Shown here: positions 16,471 through 23,790 of the stretch, one piece after another
How the letters are laid out: every line of letters begins with the position of its first letter
How positions within the stretch are numbered: position 1 is the stretch's first letter
Source: Microbacterium hydrocarbonoxydans
GTDB taxonomy: Bacteria; Actinomycetota; Actinomycetes; Actinomycetales; Microbacteriaceae
Assembly: GCF_023715885.1 (NCBI RefSeq)
Contig: NZ_JAMBOY010000002.1
Span: forward strand, 310,001 to 374,000
DNA length: 64,000 nucleotides
Direction of reading: 5' to 3'
The notes under the pieces: model-generated
The model's input: the letters and a program-made list of their open reading frames with translations, nothing else
Told to the model about the DNA's origin: nothing
The model's database searches: none
Program-made: the position numbers and the translations under genes

Positions 16471-17637
16471 ATGGATCACGACACCGCCGCGCGCACCACT
16501 CTCATCCGCTCGGCGTCCGATGCCGGTTCGCGGGTCTTCGAGACGATCCTCACGCGCAGCCCCATCAGCCGCATCGACATCGCCCGGCAGACGGGCCTCT
16601 CCCAGGCCGCCGTGACCAAGGCCGTCGCGCCGCTGGTCGCCGCCGGGCTCGTCGACTCTCCGCCGGCCTCGCATCGAGACGGCACCCCTGGGCGCCCGGT
16701 GAGCCCCGTGTCGATCGTCGTCGAATCGATGGTCATGATCGGCGTGAAGGTCAACGTCGACGAGGTCATCGCCGTGGCCACCGACCTCGCCACGACGATC
16801 CTCGCGAGCGAGCGTCGCGCACTCCCCGACGACGAGCCGCATACCGTGCTCGACGCCATCGTCGACGTCGTCGCCGCCCTCGAGAGCGAGCTGGGCGACA
16901 CCGTCTCTGCGATCGCCGGTATCGGCGTCTCGGTGTCCGGCGACGTCGACACCGCGACCGGTATGGTGCGGGAGTCGAACATCATGGGCTGGGCCGATGT
17001 GCCCTTCGCCGACCTCCTCGCTCAGAGACTGCCCTGGCCCGTCACCCTCGAGAACGACGTGCACGCCCTCACGATCGGCGAGCACTGGTTCGGGGTGGGC
17101 CTCGGCACGGCTTCCTTCGCCATCGTCACGATCGGTCGCGGCATCGGCAGCGGACTGCATCTGAACGGCGAAGTGGTCTGCGGCGCGTTCGGCGTCGCGG
17201 GCGAGATCGGACACCTGCCGCTCGCCGACCCCGCTCTCGTGTGCCCGTGCGGCCGACGCGGCTGCGTCGAGGCCGCCGCGTCTACGCCCGCGATCGAGTC
17301 GGCCGTCTCGGCGGCGCTCGGTCGCCCCGTCTCGATCGCCGAGGCCGTCGAGCTCGCCCACGCCGGCGAGCCCGAGGCGGATGCGGCGTTCCGCGAGGCC
17401 GCCCGCCTGATCGGCACCGCGATCGCCACGCTCGTGAACCTCACCGGCCCCGAAGTGGTCATCATCGGCGGCGAGGGCGTGTCGGACTTCGACCTCTTCG
17501 AGAAGACCCTGCGCGACGCCTTCGAGACGCACGCGTTCGGCGCCGCCGTGCGCTGCCGCATCGTCACGCGGCCGCACACCTTCGAGGACTGGGCCCGCGG
17601 CGCGGCGGCGGCTGCCATCCAGTCGCTCGTGCGCTGA
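16471..17637 (+). CDS. ROK family transcriptional regulator (XylR/NagC type)
   Basis: 388 residues. The N-terminal winged helix-turn-helix is at about 20-80 (SRIDIARQTGLSQAAVTKAVAPLVAAGLV). The ROK fold follows, with the zinc/signature motif GEIGHLPL...CPCGRRGCVE and a DxGxT-like region in which the kinase motif is degenerate (VKVNVDEVIAVATD), so it is a regulator rather than a sugar kinase. It probably binds an inducing sugar from the substrate of the neighbouring hydrolases and represses the GH95 operon, the importer and GH36 through the shared motif. Being third in the GH95 operon, it would be autoregulated. Confidence 0.9.
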   Translation: MDHDTAARTTLIRSASDAGSRVFETILTRSPISRIDIARQTGLSQAAVTKAVAPLVAAGLVDSPPASHRDGTPGRPVSPVSIVVESMVMIGVKVNVDEVIAVATDLATTILASERRALPDDEPHTVLDAIVDVVAALESELGDTVSAIAGIGVSVSGDVDTATGMVRESNIMGWADVPFADLLAQRLPWPVTLENDVHALTIGEHWFGVGLGTASFAIVTIGRGIGSGLHLNGEVVCGAFGVAGEIGHLPLADPALVCPCGRRGCVEAAASTPAIESAVSAALGRPVSIAEAVELAHAGEPEADAAFREAARLIGTAIATLVNLTGPEVVIIGGEGVSDFDLFEKTLRDAFETHAFGAAVRCRIVTRPHTFEDWARGAAAAAIQSLVR

Positions 17638-17683
17638 GTACCCGCTTCCCGACGCTGTCGCCGGCGCCCTGCCCGCACAAGCA

Positions 17684-17718
17684 GGATGCGCGGGACGGAT
17701 GATCCGTCCCGCGCATCC
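17684..17718. terminator. Bidirectional terminator between ROK gene and importer operon
   Basis: Perfect 17-base inverted repeat, GGATGCGCGGGACGGAT and its complement, with a single central base. It lies between two convergent operons (stops at 17637 and 17728), so it can serve both. Confidence 0.85.
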
Positions 17719-17727
17719 GCCGAGCGC

Positions 17728-19356
17728 TCAGAGCGCGTCGTACAGCTTCTGCTGCAGTTCCAGATAGCGGTCGACACCGAGCCCCGACAGGTCGTCGAGG
17801 TACGACTGCCACGCCCCGTCGTCGTCGATGTCGCGCTGGCCGGTCACGAACTCCGCCTGAGCCTGCGTGATGTAGGTCGCGATGTTCGTCTGCAGCTCGG
17901 CGATCTCCGCCGAGGTGTCGGGGTCGGGCCACAGCTTGTTGTCGGGGAACAGCAGGTCCTCGTCGGGCGCGTACGGCTCATACAGCTGCGTGGCCTCGAG
18001 AAGACGACGCTCGTAGCCGTCGGGAGAGTAGATGTCCTCCGGCACGACCTGCGAGTTGCGGTACTCGAGCGAGTCCCAGTACTGCCCCATCGAGCGCCAG
18101 GCCGCGTTCGACGTCTCGTCGTAGGTCAGCGGCTTGAAGGTGGGCTCGAGCTCCGGGTCCAGAGCGACGTCGCCCTCTTCCGCGGGAACCCAGGCCTCGC
18201 CCTCGGGTCCCATCGCACCGAGGCGATCGCCTTCATCGGTCACCAGGTAGTCGATGACCTTGATCGCCTTGATGCGCTCCTCCTCGGTCGACTTGTTCGT
18301 GAGCGCGAACATGCCGAGCGGGCTGACCTGCGAACGGTAGGTGGCATACTGCGTGCCGTCCGGGCCCTTCACCGGAGGGACGGCGTCGTAGTGCGTGTCG
18401 CGGCCGTCGGGCGAGTTCGCCGTGACGATCTCATACGGGTGCAGCACGGCGGCGGCGCCGAGGATCTCGGCATCCGCATTGTCGCCGAGAGCGCGCAGCG
18501 CCTCGCCGTTCTGCGTGAAGGAGGCCGTGTCGACCAAGCCCTCGTCCGCGAGCGAGGCGATGTACTGCAGTCCGGCACGCCAGCCGTCGGAGGTCGCCGA
18601 GAGCTCGACCTTGCCGTCGTCCATCACCATCGGCGGCGGGCTCGACGGGCTGCCGTACGGCGCGTAGGCGAACGCGTTCATGAAGTAGTTGATGACGGGC
18701 TCACCCGACGAGGCGCTGAGCGCGATCTCGTCGGCCTTGCCGTTGCCGTTCGGGTCGTCGTTCTTGAAGGCCCGCAGCACCTCGCGGAGCTCTTCCGTGG
18801 TCGTCGGCTGCTCGAGTCCGAGCTTATCGAGCCAGGTGGTGTTCATCCACAGCTTCGAGGGATAGCTGCAGTGGAAGCACTCGGTGAACTGGGTGATCGC
18901 GTAGATGTGACCGTCGGGCGCGGTGACCGACTGCTCCCAGTCGGGCTTCTCCTCGAAGCGCTTCTTGAGGTTCGGCGCGTACTCGTCGATGAGGTCCTCG
19001 AGCGGCACGAGCACGCCCTGCTGGCCGTACTTGAGCACCTCGCTGCGGGAGAAGGCGTCGACCCACGGCACGAGGAAGTACGCGTCGGGGTAGTCGCCGC
19101 TCGCGAGCGAGACCTGGCGCTTCTCGCCCGCGACACTGCCGTCGTAGGTCGTGGTCTGCCAGTCGAAGTCGATGTCGAACTTCTTCTCGAGCAGCTGGGT
19201 GAACTCGTTGTCCTCGAGCGAGCCGTTGTCGCCCTGCGGGCCGAACGCGACGAGTGCGCCGTCGTCGTCGCTCGGCGACGTGCAGGCGGCGAGCGCCAGC
19301 CCCGTCGCGACGACGGTGACGGCGGCGATCGCGCCCCGTGTGATGCGGTGTGTCAT
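17728..19356 (-). CDS. Sugar ABC transporter substrate-binding lipoprotein (LplA/YtcQ type)
   Basis: 542 residues. A lipoprotein signal ends in LALAAC with Cys25 as the lipidated residue. An Asp-rich linker precedes a large type-I extracellular solute-binding domain. The length (about 540) and motifs such as WTTTYDGSV-like aromatic segments and ITQFTECFHCSYPSKLWMNTTWLDKLG fit the LplA/YtcQ group that binds complex plant-derived oligosaccharides. It is the last gene of a three-gene operon (permease, permease, binding protein), with 63 bases after the second permease. No ATPase gene is present, so a shared MsmK/UgpC-type ATPase must be encoded elsewhere. Confidence 0.9.
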   Translation of the reverse strand: MTHRITRGAIAAVTVVATGLALAACTSPSDDDGALVAFGPQGDNGSLEDNEFTQLLEKKFDIDFDWQTTTYDGSVAGEKRQVSLASGDYPDAYFLVPWVDAFSRSEVLKYGQQGVLVPLEDLIDEYAPNLKKRFEEKPDWEQSVTAPDGHIYAITQFTECFHCSYPSKLWMNTTWLDKLGLEQPTTTEELREVLRAFKNDDPNGNGKADEIALSASSGEPVINYFMNAFAYAPYGSPSSPPPMVMDDGKVELSATSDGWRAGLQYIASLADEGLVDTASFTQNGEALRALGDNADAEILGAAAVLHPYEIVTANSPDGRDTHYDAVPPVKGPDGTQYATYRSQVSPLGMFALTNKSTEEERIKAIKVIDYLVTDEGDRLGAMGPEGEAWVPAEEGDVALDPELEPTFKPLTYDETSNAAWRSMGQYWDSLEYRNSQVVPEDIYSPDGYERRLLEATQLYEPYAPDEDLLFPDNKLWPDPDTSAEIAELQTNIATYITQAQAEFVTGQRDIDDDGAWQSYLDDLSGLGVDRYLELQQKLYDAL

Positions 19357-19419
19357 TTCCGGAATCTCCTTTGACCGGTTCCAGGTGCGGGTGTGTGTGG
19401 TGGGTTCGAGGGGGTGGCG

Positions 19420-20400
19420 TCAGCCCTTGACGGCGCCGATCATGATGCCCTTGCTGAAGTACTTGGCGACGAAGGGATAGGCGACGAGCATCGGGATGGT
19501 CGCGATGACGACGGTCGAGTACCGCAGCAGGTCGGCGAGCTCGCGCCGCCGCAGCTGTTCGGCGACGTCACCGCCGCCGCCGGCGTCGTTGAGGATGAGC
19601 AGGCCGCGCAGCACGAGCTGGAGCGGCTGCAGGTCGGCGTCGCGCAGGTAGAGCAGCGCGTCGAAGTACGAGTTCCACTGCATGATCGCGTACATGAGGG
19701 CGATCACGGCGAGCAGAGGTTTGGCGAGCGGCACGACGATCGTCCACAGGATGCGGAGCTCGGACGCTCCGTCGAGCTGCGCGGCTTCGTACACCTCGTC
19801 GGGGACGGAGGAGCGGAAGTAGACGATCGCGATGATGACCTGCCAGACGCCGATGGCGTTGGGGAGCAGCATCGACCAGCGCGTGTCCAGCAGCCCGAGG
19901 GACTGCACGACGAGGTACATCGGGATCACGCCGCCGGTGAAGAGCATCGTGAAGACGACTCCCCCGGTGATCACCTTGCGGCCGAAGAGCTGAGCGCGGG
20001 AGAGCGGGTACGCGATGGCGACCGTGCCCACCACGCTGATGAGCGTGCCGACGACCGTGTAGAAGACGGAGTTGCCGAAGCCGCGCAGGATGGCCGGGTT
20101 GCCGAGTGCTTCGGCATAGCCGCGGAAGGTGAAGTCGACGGGCCAGAACAGCACGCGCCCCGACGAGACGGCCTGAGGGCTCGACAGCGAGCTGGCGATG
20201 ATGTTCAGCAGCGGGAGCAGGACCACGAGCAGGAAGACGGACAGCAGGATGTACGCGGCGACGACGAAAACGCGGTCCGCTCTCGTCTCTTTGACCTTGA
20301 CGCCGCGCGCGAGCGGGTCGCGCTTCGGCCGGCGCTTCCTGTTCTCGGCGACGACGACCTCCTCGGTGAGGAGCGCTTCGGTGTTGATCGTGGTCACCAC
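19420..20400 (-). CDS. Carbohydrate ABC transporter permease (LplC/YtcP type)
   Basis: 326 residues with six predicted membrane helices after a basic cytoplasmic N-terminus. The EAA loop that contacts the ATPase is in VYEAAQLDGASELRILWTIVVPLAKP. It starts at tandem GTG codons overlapping the end of the partner permease by seven bases, which indicates translational coupling. It is the second membrane subunit of the importer whose binding protein is encoded downstream. The C-terminus FVAKYFSKGIMIGAVKG is typical of this group. Confidence 0.92.
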   Translation of the reverse strand: MVTTINTEALLTEEVVVAENRKRRPKRDPLARGVKVKETRADRVFVVAAYILLSVFLLVVLLPLLNIIASSLSSPQAVSSGRVLFWPVDFTFRGYAEALGNPAILRGFGNSVFYTVVGTLISVVGTVAIAYPLSRAQLFGRKVITGGVVFTMLFTGGVIPMYLVVQSLGLLDTRWSMLLPNAIGVWQVIIAIVYFRSSVPDEVYEAAQLDGASELRILWTIVVPLAKPLLAVIALMYAIMQWNSYFDALLYLRDADLQPLQLVLRGLLILNDAGGGGDVAEQLRRRELADLLRYSTVVIATIPMLVAYPFVAKYFSKGIMIGAVKG

Positions 20401-21365
20401 AGTCCGTTCCCCGTCACTCGCTTGGACACCGTGTTCACCACGAGCAGCAGCACGAGGCTGATGACGGCGTTGAAGAGTCCGATGGTCGCCCCGAGACTGA
20501 AGTTCGCATTGAGGATGCCCGTCTTGTACACGTACGTCGGGATGATCTCGGAGGTGGACAGGTTGAGCGCGTTCTGCAGGAGGAACGCCTTCTCGAACCC
20601 GATCGCCATGATGTTGCCCACTCCGAGGATCAGGATGATGGATGCCGTGGGCAGCAGCGCCGGGATGTCGACGTTCCAGATCTTCTGCAGCCGGGAGGCG
20701 CCGTCGATCTTCGCCGCCTCGTAGAGCGAGGTGTCGACCGAGGCGAGCGCGGCGAGATAGATGACGGCGGAGTATCCGGTCGTCGTCCAGATGTCGGTGG
20801 CGACGTAGATGTGGCGGAAGAAGTCCGCGTCGGCGAGGAGATCGACCTGACCGGCGCCGAAGAAGCTGAAGGTCCGCCCCAGCAGCCCGACGCGTGGCGA
20901 GAGCAGCAGGATCGTCATCGACACCACGACCACCGTGGAGATGAAGTACGGCGCGTAGGTGACCAGCTGCACCGTGCGACTGAAGAACTTCAGCCGGACC
21001 TCGTTCAGCGCGAGAGCGAGGATGATCGGCAGCGGGAAGCTCGCGATGAGCGTGTAGCCGGCGAGGAGGAACGTGTTGCCGACGAGCCTGGGGAAGACAG
21101 GGTTGCGGAACAGGTTCGCGAAGTTGTCGAAACCCACCCAGGGGCTCCCCCAGACGCCGTCGATCGGGTTGTAGTTCTTGAACGCGATGACCGCGTTGGC
21201 CATCGGCACGTAGCGGAAGACGATGAACCAGATCACGGGCACGAGGAGCAGCAGGTAGAGCTGCCAGTATCGTCGCAGGCTGCGGCGGAATCGCGCGCGT
21301 CTCGAGGTTCGTCGGACGGTCGGGGCGACCGCCGTCGGTGGTGCGTGCTCAGCACTGAGCTTCAT
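20394..21365 (-). CDS. Carbohydrate ABC transporter permease (LplB/YteP type)
   Basis: 323 residues, first gene of the importer operon. A basic N-terminus (about 40 residues) precedes six membrane segments. The EAA loop is LYEAAKIDGASRLQKIWNVDIPALLP, and the C-terminus GLFNAVISLVLLLVVNTVSKRVTGNGLW is family-typical. It pairs with the LplC-type permease. The start lies about 22 bases from candidate ROK operator B (21387-21407), on the opposite strand to GH36, so the intergenic region is a divergent control region. Confidence 0.92.
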   Translation of the reverse strand: MKLSAEHAPPTAVAPTVRRTSRRARFRRSLRRYWQLYLLLLVPVIWFIVFRYVPMANAVIAFKNYNPIDGVWGSPWVGFDNFANLFRNPVFPRLVGNTFLLAGYTLIASFPLPIILALALNEVRLKFFSRTVQLVTYAPYFISTVVVVSMTILLLSPRVGLLGRTFSFFGAGQVDLLADADFFRHIYVATDIWTTTGYSAVIYLAALASVDTSLYEAAKIDGASRLQKIWNVDIPALLPTASIILILGVGNIMAIGFEKAFLLQNALNLSTSEIIPTYVYKTGILNANFSLGATIGLFNAVISLVLLLVVNTVSKRVTGNGLW

Positions 21366-21386
21366 GTTCGCCCTCCCGGGGCAGGA

Positions 21387-21407
21387 TTACTTTACGTCGT
21401 AATAAAA
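21387..21407. promoter_or_regulatory. Candidate ROK operator (site B) in the importer promoter
   Basis: Begins TTACTTTACGTCGTAAT, containing the palindrome TTACG-T-CGTAA. It shares TTACTT-AC with sites A and C. The region is markedly A/T-rich compared with its surroundings. On the minus strand, TTGCGC (21418-21423) and TACGAC about 16 bases on are possible -35 and -10 boxes of the importer operon, so the site overlaps that promoter. Confidence 0.5.
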
Positions 21408-21466
21408 TCACGACCTTGCGCAAATGGCAACGACGATTTTCGCATCGGGTGATTTTGACGCGAACC

Positions 21467-21510
21467 TTGCATCCGGTGCGTCGACGTGGTTTATTGACGA
21501 TGTCAAGTAA
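21467..21510 (+). promoter_or_regulatory. GH36 promoter with candidate ROK operator (site C)
   Basis: TTGCAT (21467-21472), a 17-base spacer and TTTATT (21490-21495) form a plausible promoter. The -10 box lies inside the near-palindrome TTATTGAC-GAT-GTCAAGTAA (21491-21510). On the minus strand this reads TTACTTGACA first, identical over ten bases to site A. The GH36 start is 20 bases downstream. Confidence 0.6.
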
Positions 21511-21529
21511 CTATCGGAGGGTCTATCCC

Positions 21530-23737
21530 ATGACTTCCCGTGCCGACGCCGTCGTCGCACTCCGCGCCGCAGGCGCCTCCCTCGTCATCCAGATCGCCGC
21601 GCCGATCCCGCGCATCCTCCATTGGGGCGCCGACCTCGGCGAGGTGCATCCGGCGACCGCATCAGCCCTCGAACTGACGGCGGGTCCGGCTCAGCTCAAC
21701 AACTCCCCCGACACTCCCCGCACCTTCTCCGCGCTGCCGACCGAGTTCGAGGGCTGGTCGGGTACGCCCGCGATCGCCGGGAACGCTCAGGGGCGGGCGA
21801 CCACCCCGCGTCCGCACCTCGTCGCCCACGACATCGAGGCGAGCGATCCGACGGGCGGGGGGCGTATCGCCCTCGAGTTCGAAGACGCCGTGACCGGCCT
21901 GCGCACGACTCTCCGCTACCACCTCGACGAGCACGGCGTCCTCGCGGTGGACACCACGATCGTGCGTGACGTCGGGCTCAGTCCTCGAGTAGCGGACGCC
22001 GCGTACACTCTCGACGGCGTCCTCGCGCTGCTGCCGCTTCCGGAAAGGGCGGCCGAGATCCTGGACTTCTCCGGCAAGTGGTGCCGCGAGCGCTCCCCGC
22101 AGCGGACACCCTTCGCGTTCGGGACCCACCTCCGCTCCGCCCACCGGGGCAAGCCGGGACACGACTCCCCCTTTCTCCTCGCCGCGGGCACGCCGGGATT
22201 CGGCTTCCGGCACGGCGAGGCGTGGGCCGTGCATCTGGCGTGGTCCGGCGAGCAGCGCTACCTCGCCGAGAGACTGACAGAGGGCGCCGGCGCGTTCTCC
22301 TCCGTCATCGGCGCGGGCGAAGAGCTGCACTCCGGAGAGGTGATCCTCGCGGACGGCGACCGCTACGACGCGCCGACCGCTCTCTTCCTCTGGTCGGACG
22401 CCGGGCTCGACGGGCTCGCCGACCGCCTGCATCGCCGACTGCGCTCGCGCGCCTCGCACCCGCGCTCACCTCGGCCCCTCGTGCTCAACACGTGGGAGGC
22501 CGTCTACTTCGACCACGACCTCGACCGCCTCACCGCGCTCGTCGAAAGGGCGGCCGAGGTCGGCGTCGAGCGGATCGTGCTCGACGACGGCTGGTTCCGC
22601 GGGCGCCGTGAGGCGGACGCCGGGCTCGGCGACTGGTACGTCGACGAGGGCGTCTGGCCGGATGGACTCAGTCCGCTGGTCGACCTCGTGCGCTCCCATG
22701 GCATGCAGTTCGGGCTGTGGTTCGAACCCGAGATGATCAACCTCGACTCCGACCTCGCCCGCTCCCACCCCGACTGGGTGCTGGGTCCGGCCGAGGGCCT
22801 CGGCCCGGCATCCCGCTCGCAGTACGTACTCGACATCGCCCGTCCCGAGGCCTACGAGTACCTGCTCGAGCGCATCGACGCCCTCGTGCGCGAGCATGGG
22901 ATCGACTACCTGAAGTGGGATCACAACCGCGACCTGCTCGAAGCGGTGAGTCGTTCGGACGACGGCGACCGCCCGAGCGTCCGCCGCCAGACCGTCGCGC
23001 TCTACCGCCTGCTGGACGAGCTGCGCCGACGGCATCCGACCCTCGAGATCGAGACCTGCTCCGGAGGGGGCGGGCGCATCGACCTCGGCATCCTCGAGCG
23101 CACCGACCGCGTCTGGGCCTCGGATTGCAACGACCCCGTCGAGCGCGGGCGCATCGAGCGCTGGACGCGCTTGGTCGTGCCGCCGGAGCTGCTCGGCTCG
23201 CATCTCGGCGCCGCGCGGTCTCACACGACGGCGCGGACCACCGACCTTGCTTTCCGACTGACCACGGCGCTCACCGCGCACGCGGGCATCGAACAGGACC
23301 TCACCTCCGTCGACGCGGCGGAGCTCGCCGTGATCACCCGCTGGGCCGAGCTGTACCGGGAGTTCCGCCCGCTGCTGCACACCGGCCGGGTCGTGAACGC
23401 CGACCTGACCGACGATGCCACCGCGCTCACCGGGTTCGTCGCGCAGGACGGCGAGACGGCGCTCTACACCTGGAGTCGGTTCGCCACGTCATCCGCCGGC
23501 CAGGCCGGACGGGTGCGTCTACCCGGCCTCGACCGCGATGCGCACTACACCGTCCGGATCCGCGAGGACCTCGGCGCCGCGAGCCGCCATCAGGGCGATG
23601 ACCCCGCCTGGGCCGCCGAGGCCGTGGCGCATCCCGTGCGCCTTCCCGGCAGCGTGCTCGCCGTGGTCGGCATCCCCCTCCCGACCCTGAATCCGCAGCA
23701 GTCGATGCTGATCGATATCCGTCGTATCGACGACTGA
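21530..23737 (+). CDS. Alpha-galactosidase, glycoside hydrolase family 36
   Basis: 735 residues from ATG 21530 with CGGAGG nine bases upstream. No signal peptide is present, so the enzyme is cytoplasmic. An N-terminal beta-supersandwich (to about 310) precedes the TIM barrel with LNTWEAVYFD, LDDGWFRGRR, the nucleophile Asp464 in YLKWDHNRDL, CSGGGGRIDLGIL, and the acid/base Asp532 in VWASDCNDPVER. It releases alpha-1,6-linked galactose from raffinose-type sugars or galactomannan oligosaccharides. It is followed after 53 bases by a secreted GH27 gene, which gives extracellular and intracellular alpha-galactosidase activities in one transcript. Confidence 0.93.
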   Translation: MTSRADAVVALRAAGASLVIQIAAPIPRILHWGADLGEVHPATASALELTAGPAQLNNSPDTPRTFSALPTEFEGWSGTPAIAGNAQGRATTPRPHLVAHDIEASDPTGGGRIALEFEDAVTGLRTTLRYHLDEHGVLAVDTTIVRDVGLSPRVADAAYTLDGVLALLPLPERAAEILDFSGKWCRERSPQRTPFAFGTHLRSAHRGKPGHDSPFLLAAGTPGFGFRHGEAWAVHLAWSGEQRYLAERLTEGAGAFSSVIGAGEELHSGEVILADGDRYDAPTALFLWSDAGLDGLADRLHRRLRSRASHPRSPRPLVLNTWEAVYFDHDLDRLTALVERAAEVGVERIVLDDGWFRGRREADAGLGDWYVDEGVWPDGLSPLVDLVRSHGMQFGLWFEPEMINLDSDLARSHPDWVLGPAEGLGPASRSQYVLDIARPEAYEYLLERIDALVREHGIDYLKWDHNRDLLEAVSRSDDGDRPSVRRQTVALYRLLDELRRRHPTLEIETCSGGGGRIDLGILERTDRVWASDCNDPVERGRIERWTRLVVPPELLGSHLGAARSHTTARTTDLAFRLTTALTAHAGIEQDLTSVDAAELAVITRWAELYREFRPLLHTGRVVNADLTDDATALTGFVAQDGETALYTWSRFATSSAGQAGRVRLPGLDRDAHYTVRIREDLGAASRHQGDDPAWAAEAVAHPVRLPGSVLAVVGIPLPTLNPQQSMLIDIRRIDD

Positions 23738-23790
23738 CCCCGGCTTCCCCTTCCCCAATCCCGACAGAGCAGTCGAACGAGAGGAACACC

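Noticed and set aside
17686..19374. 562-codon plus-strand frame
   Set aside because: It is antisense to the sugar-binding lipoprotein, which has a lipobox and normal family length.
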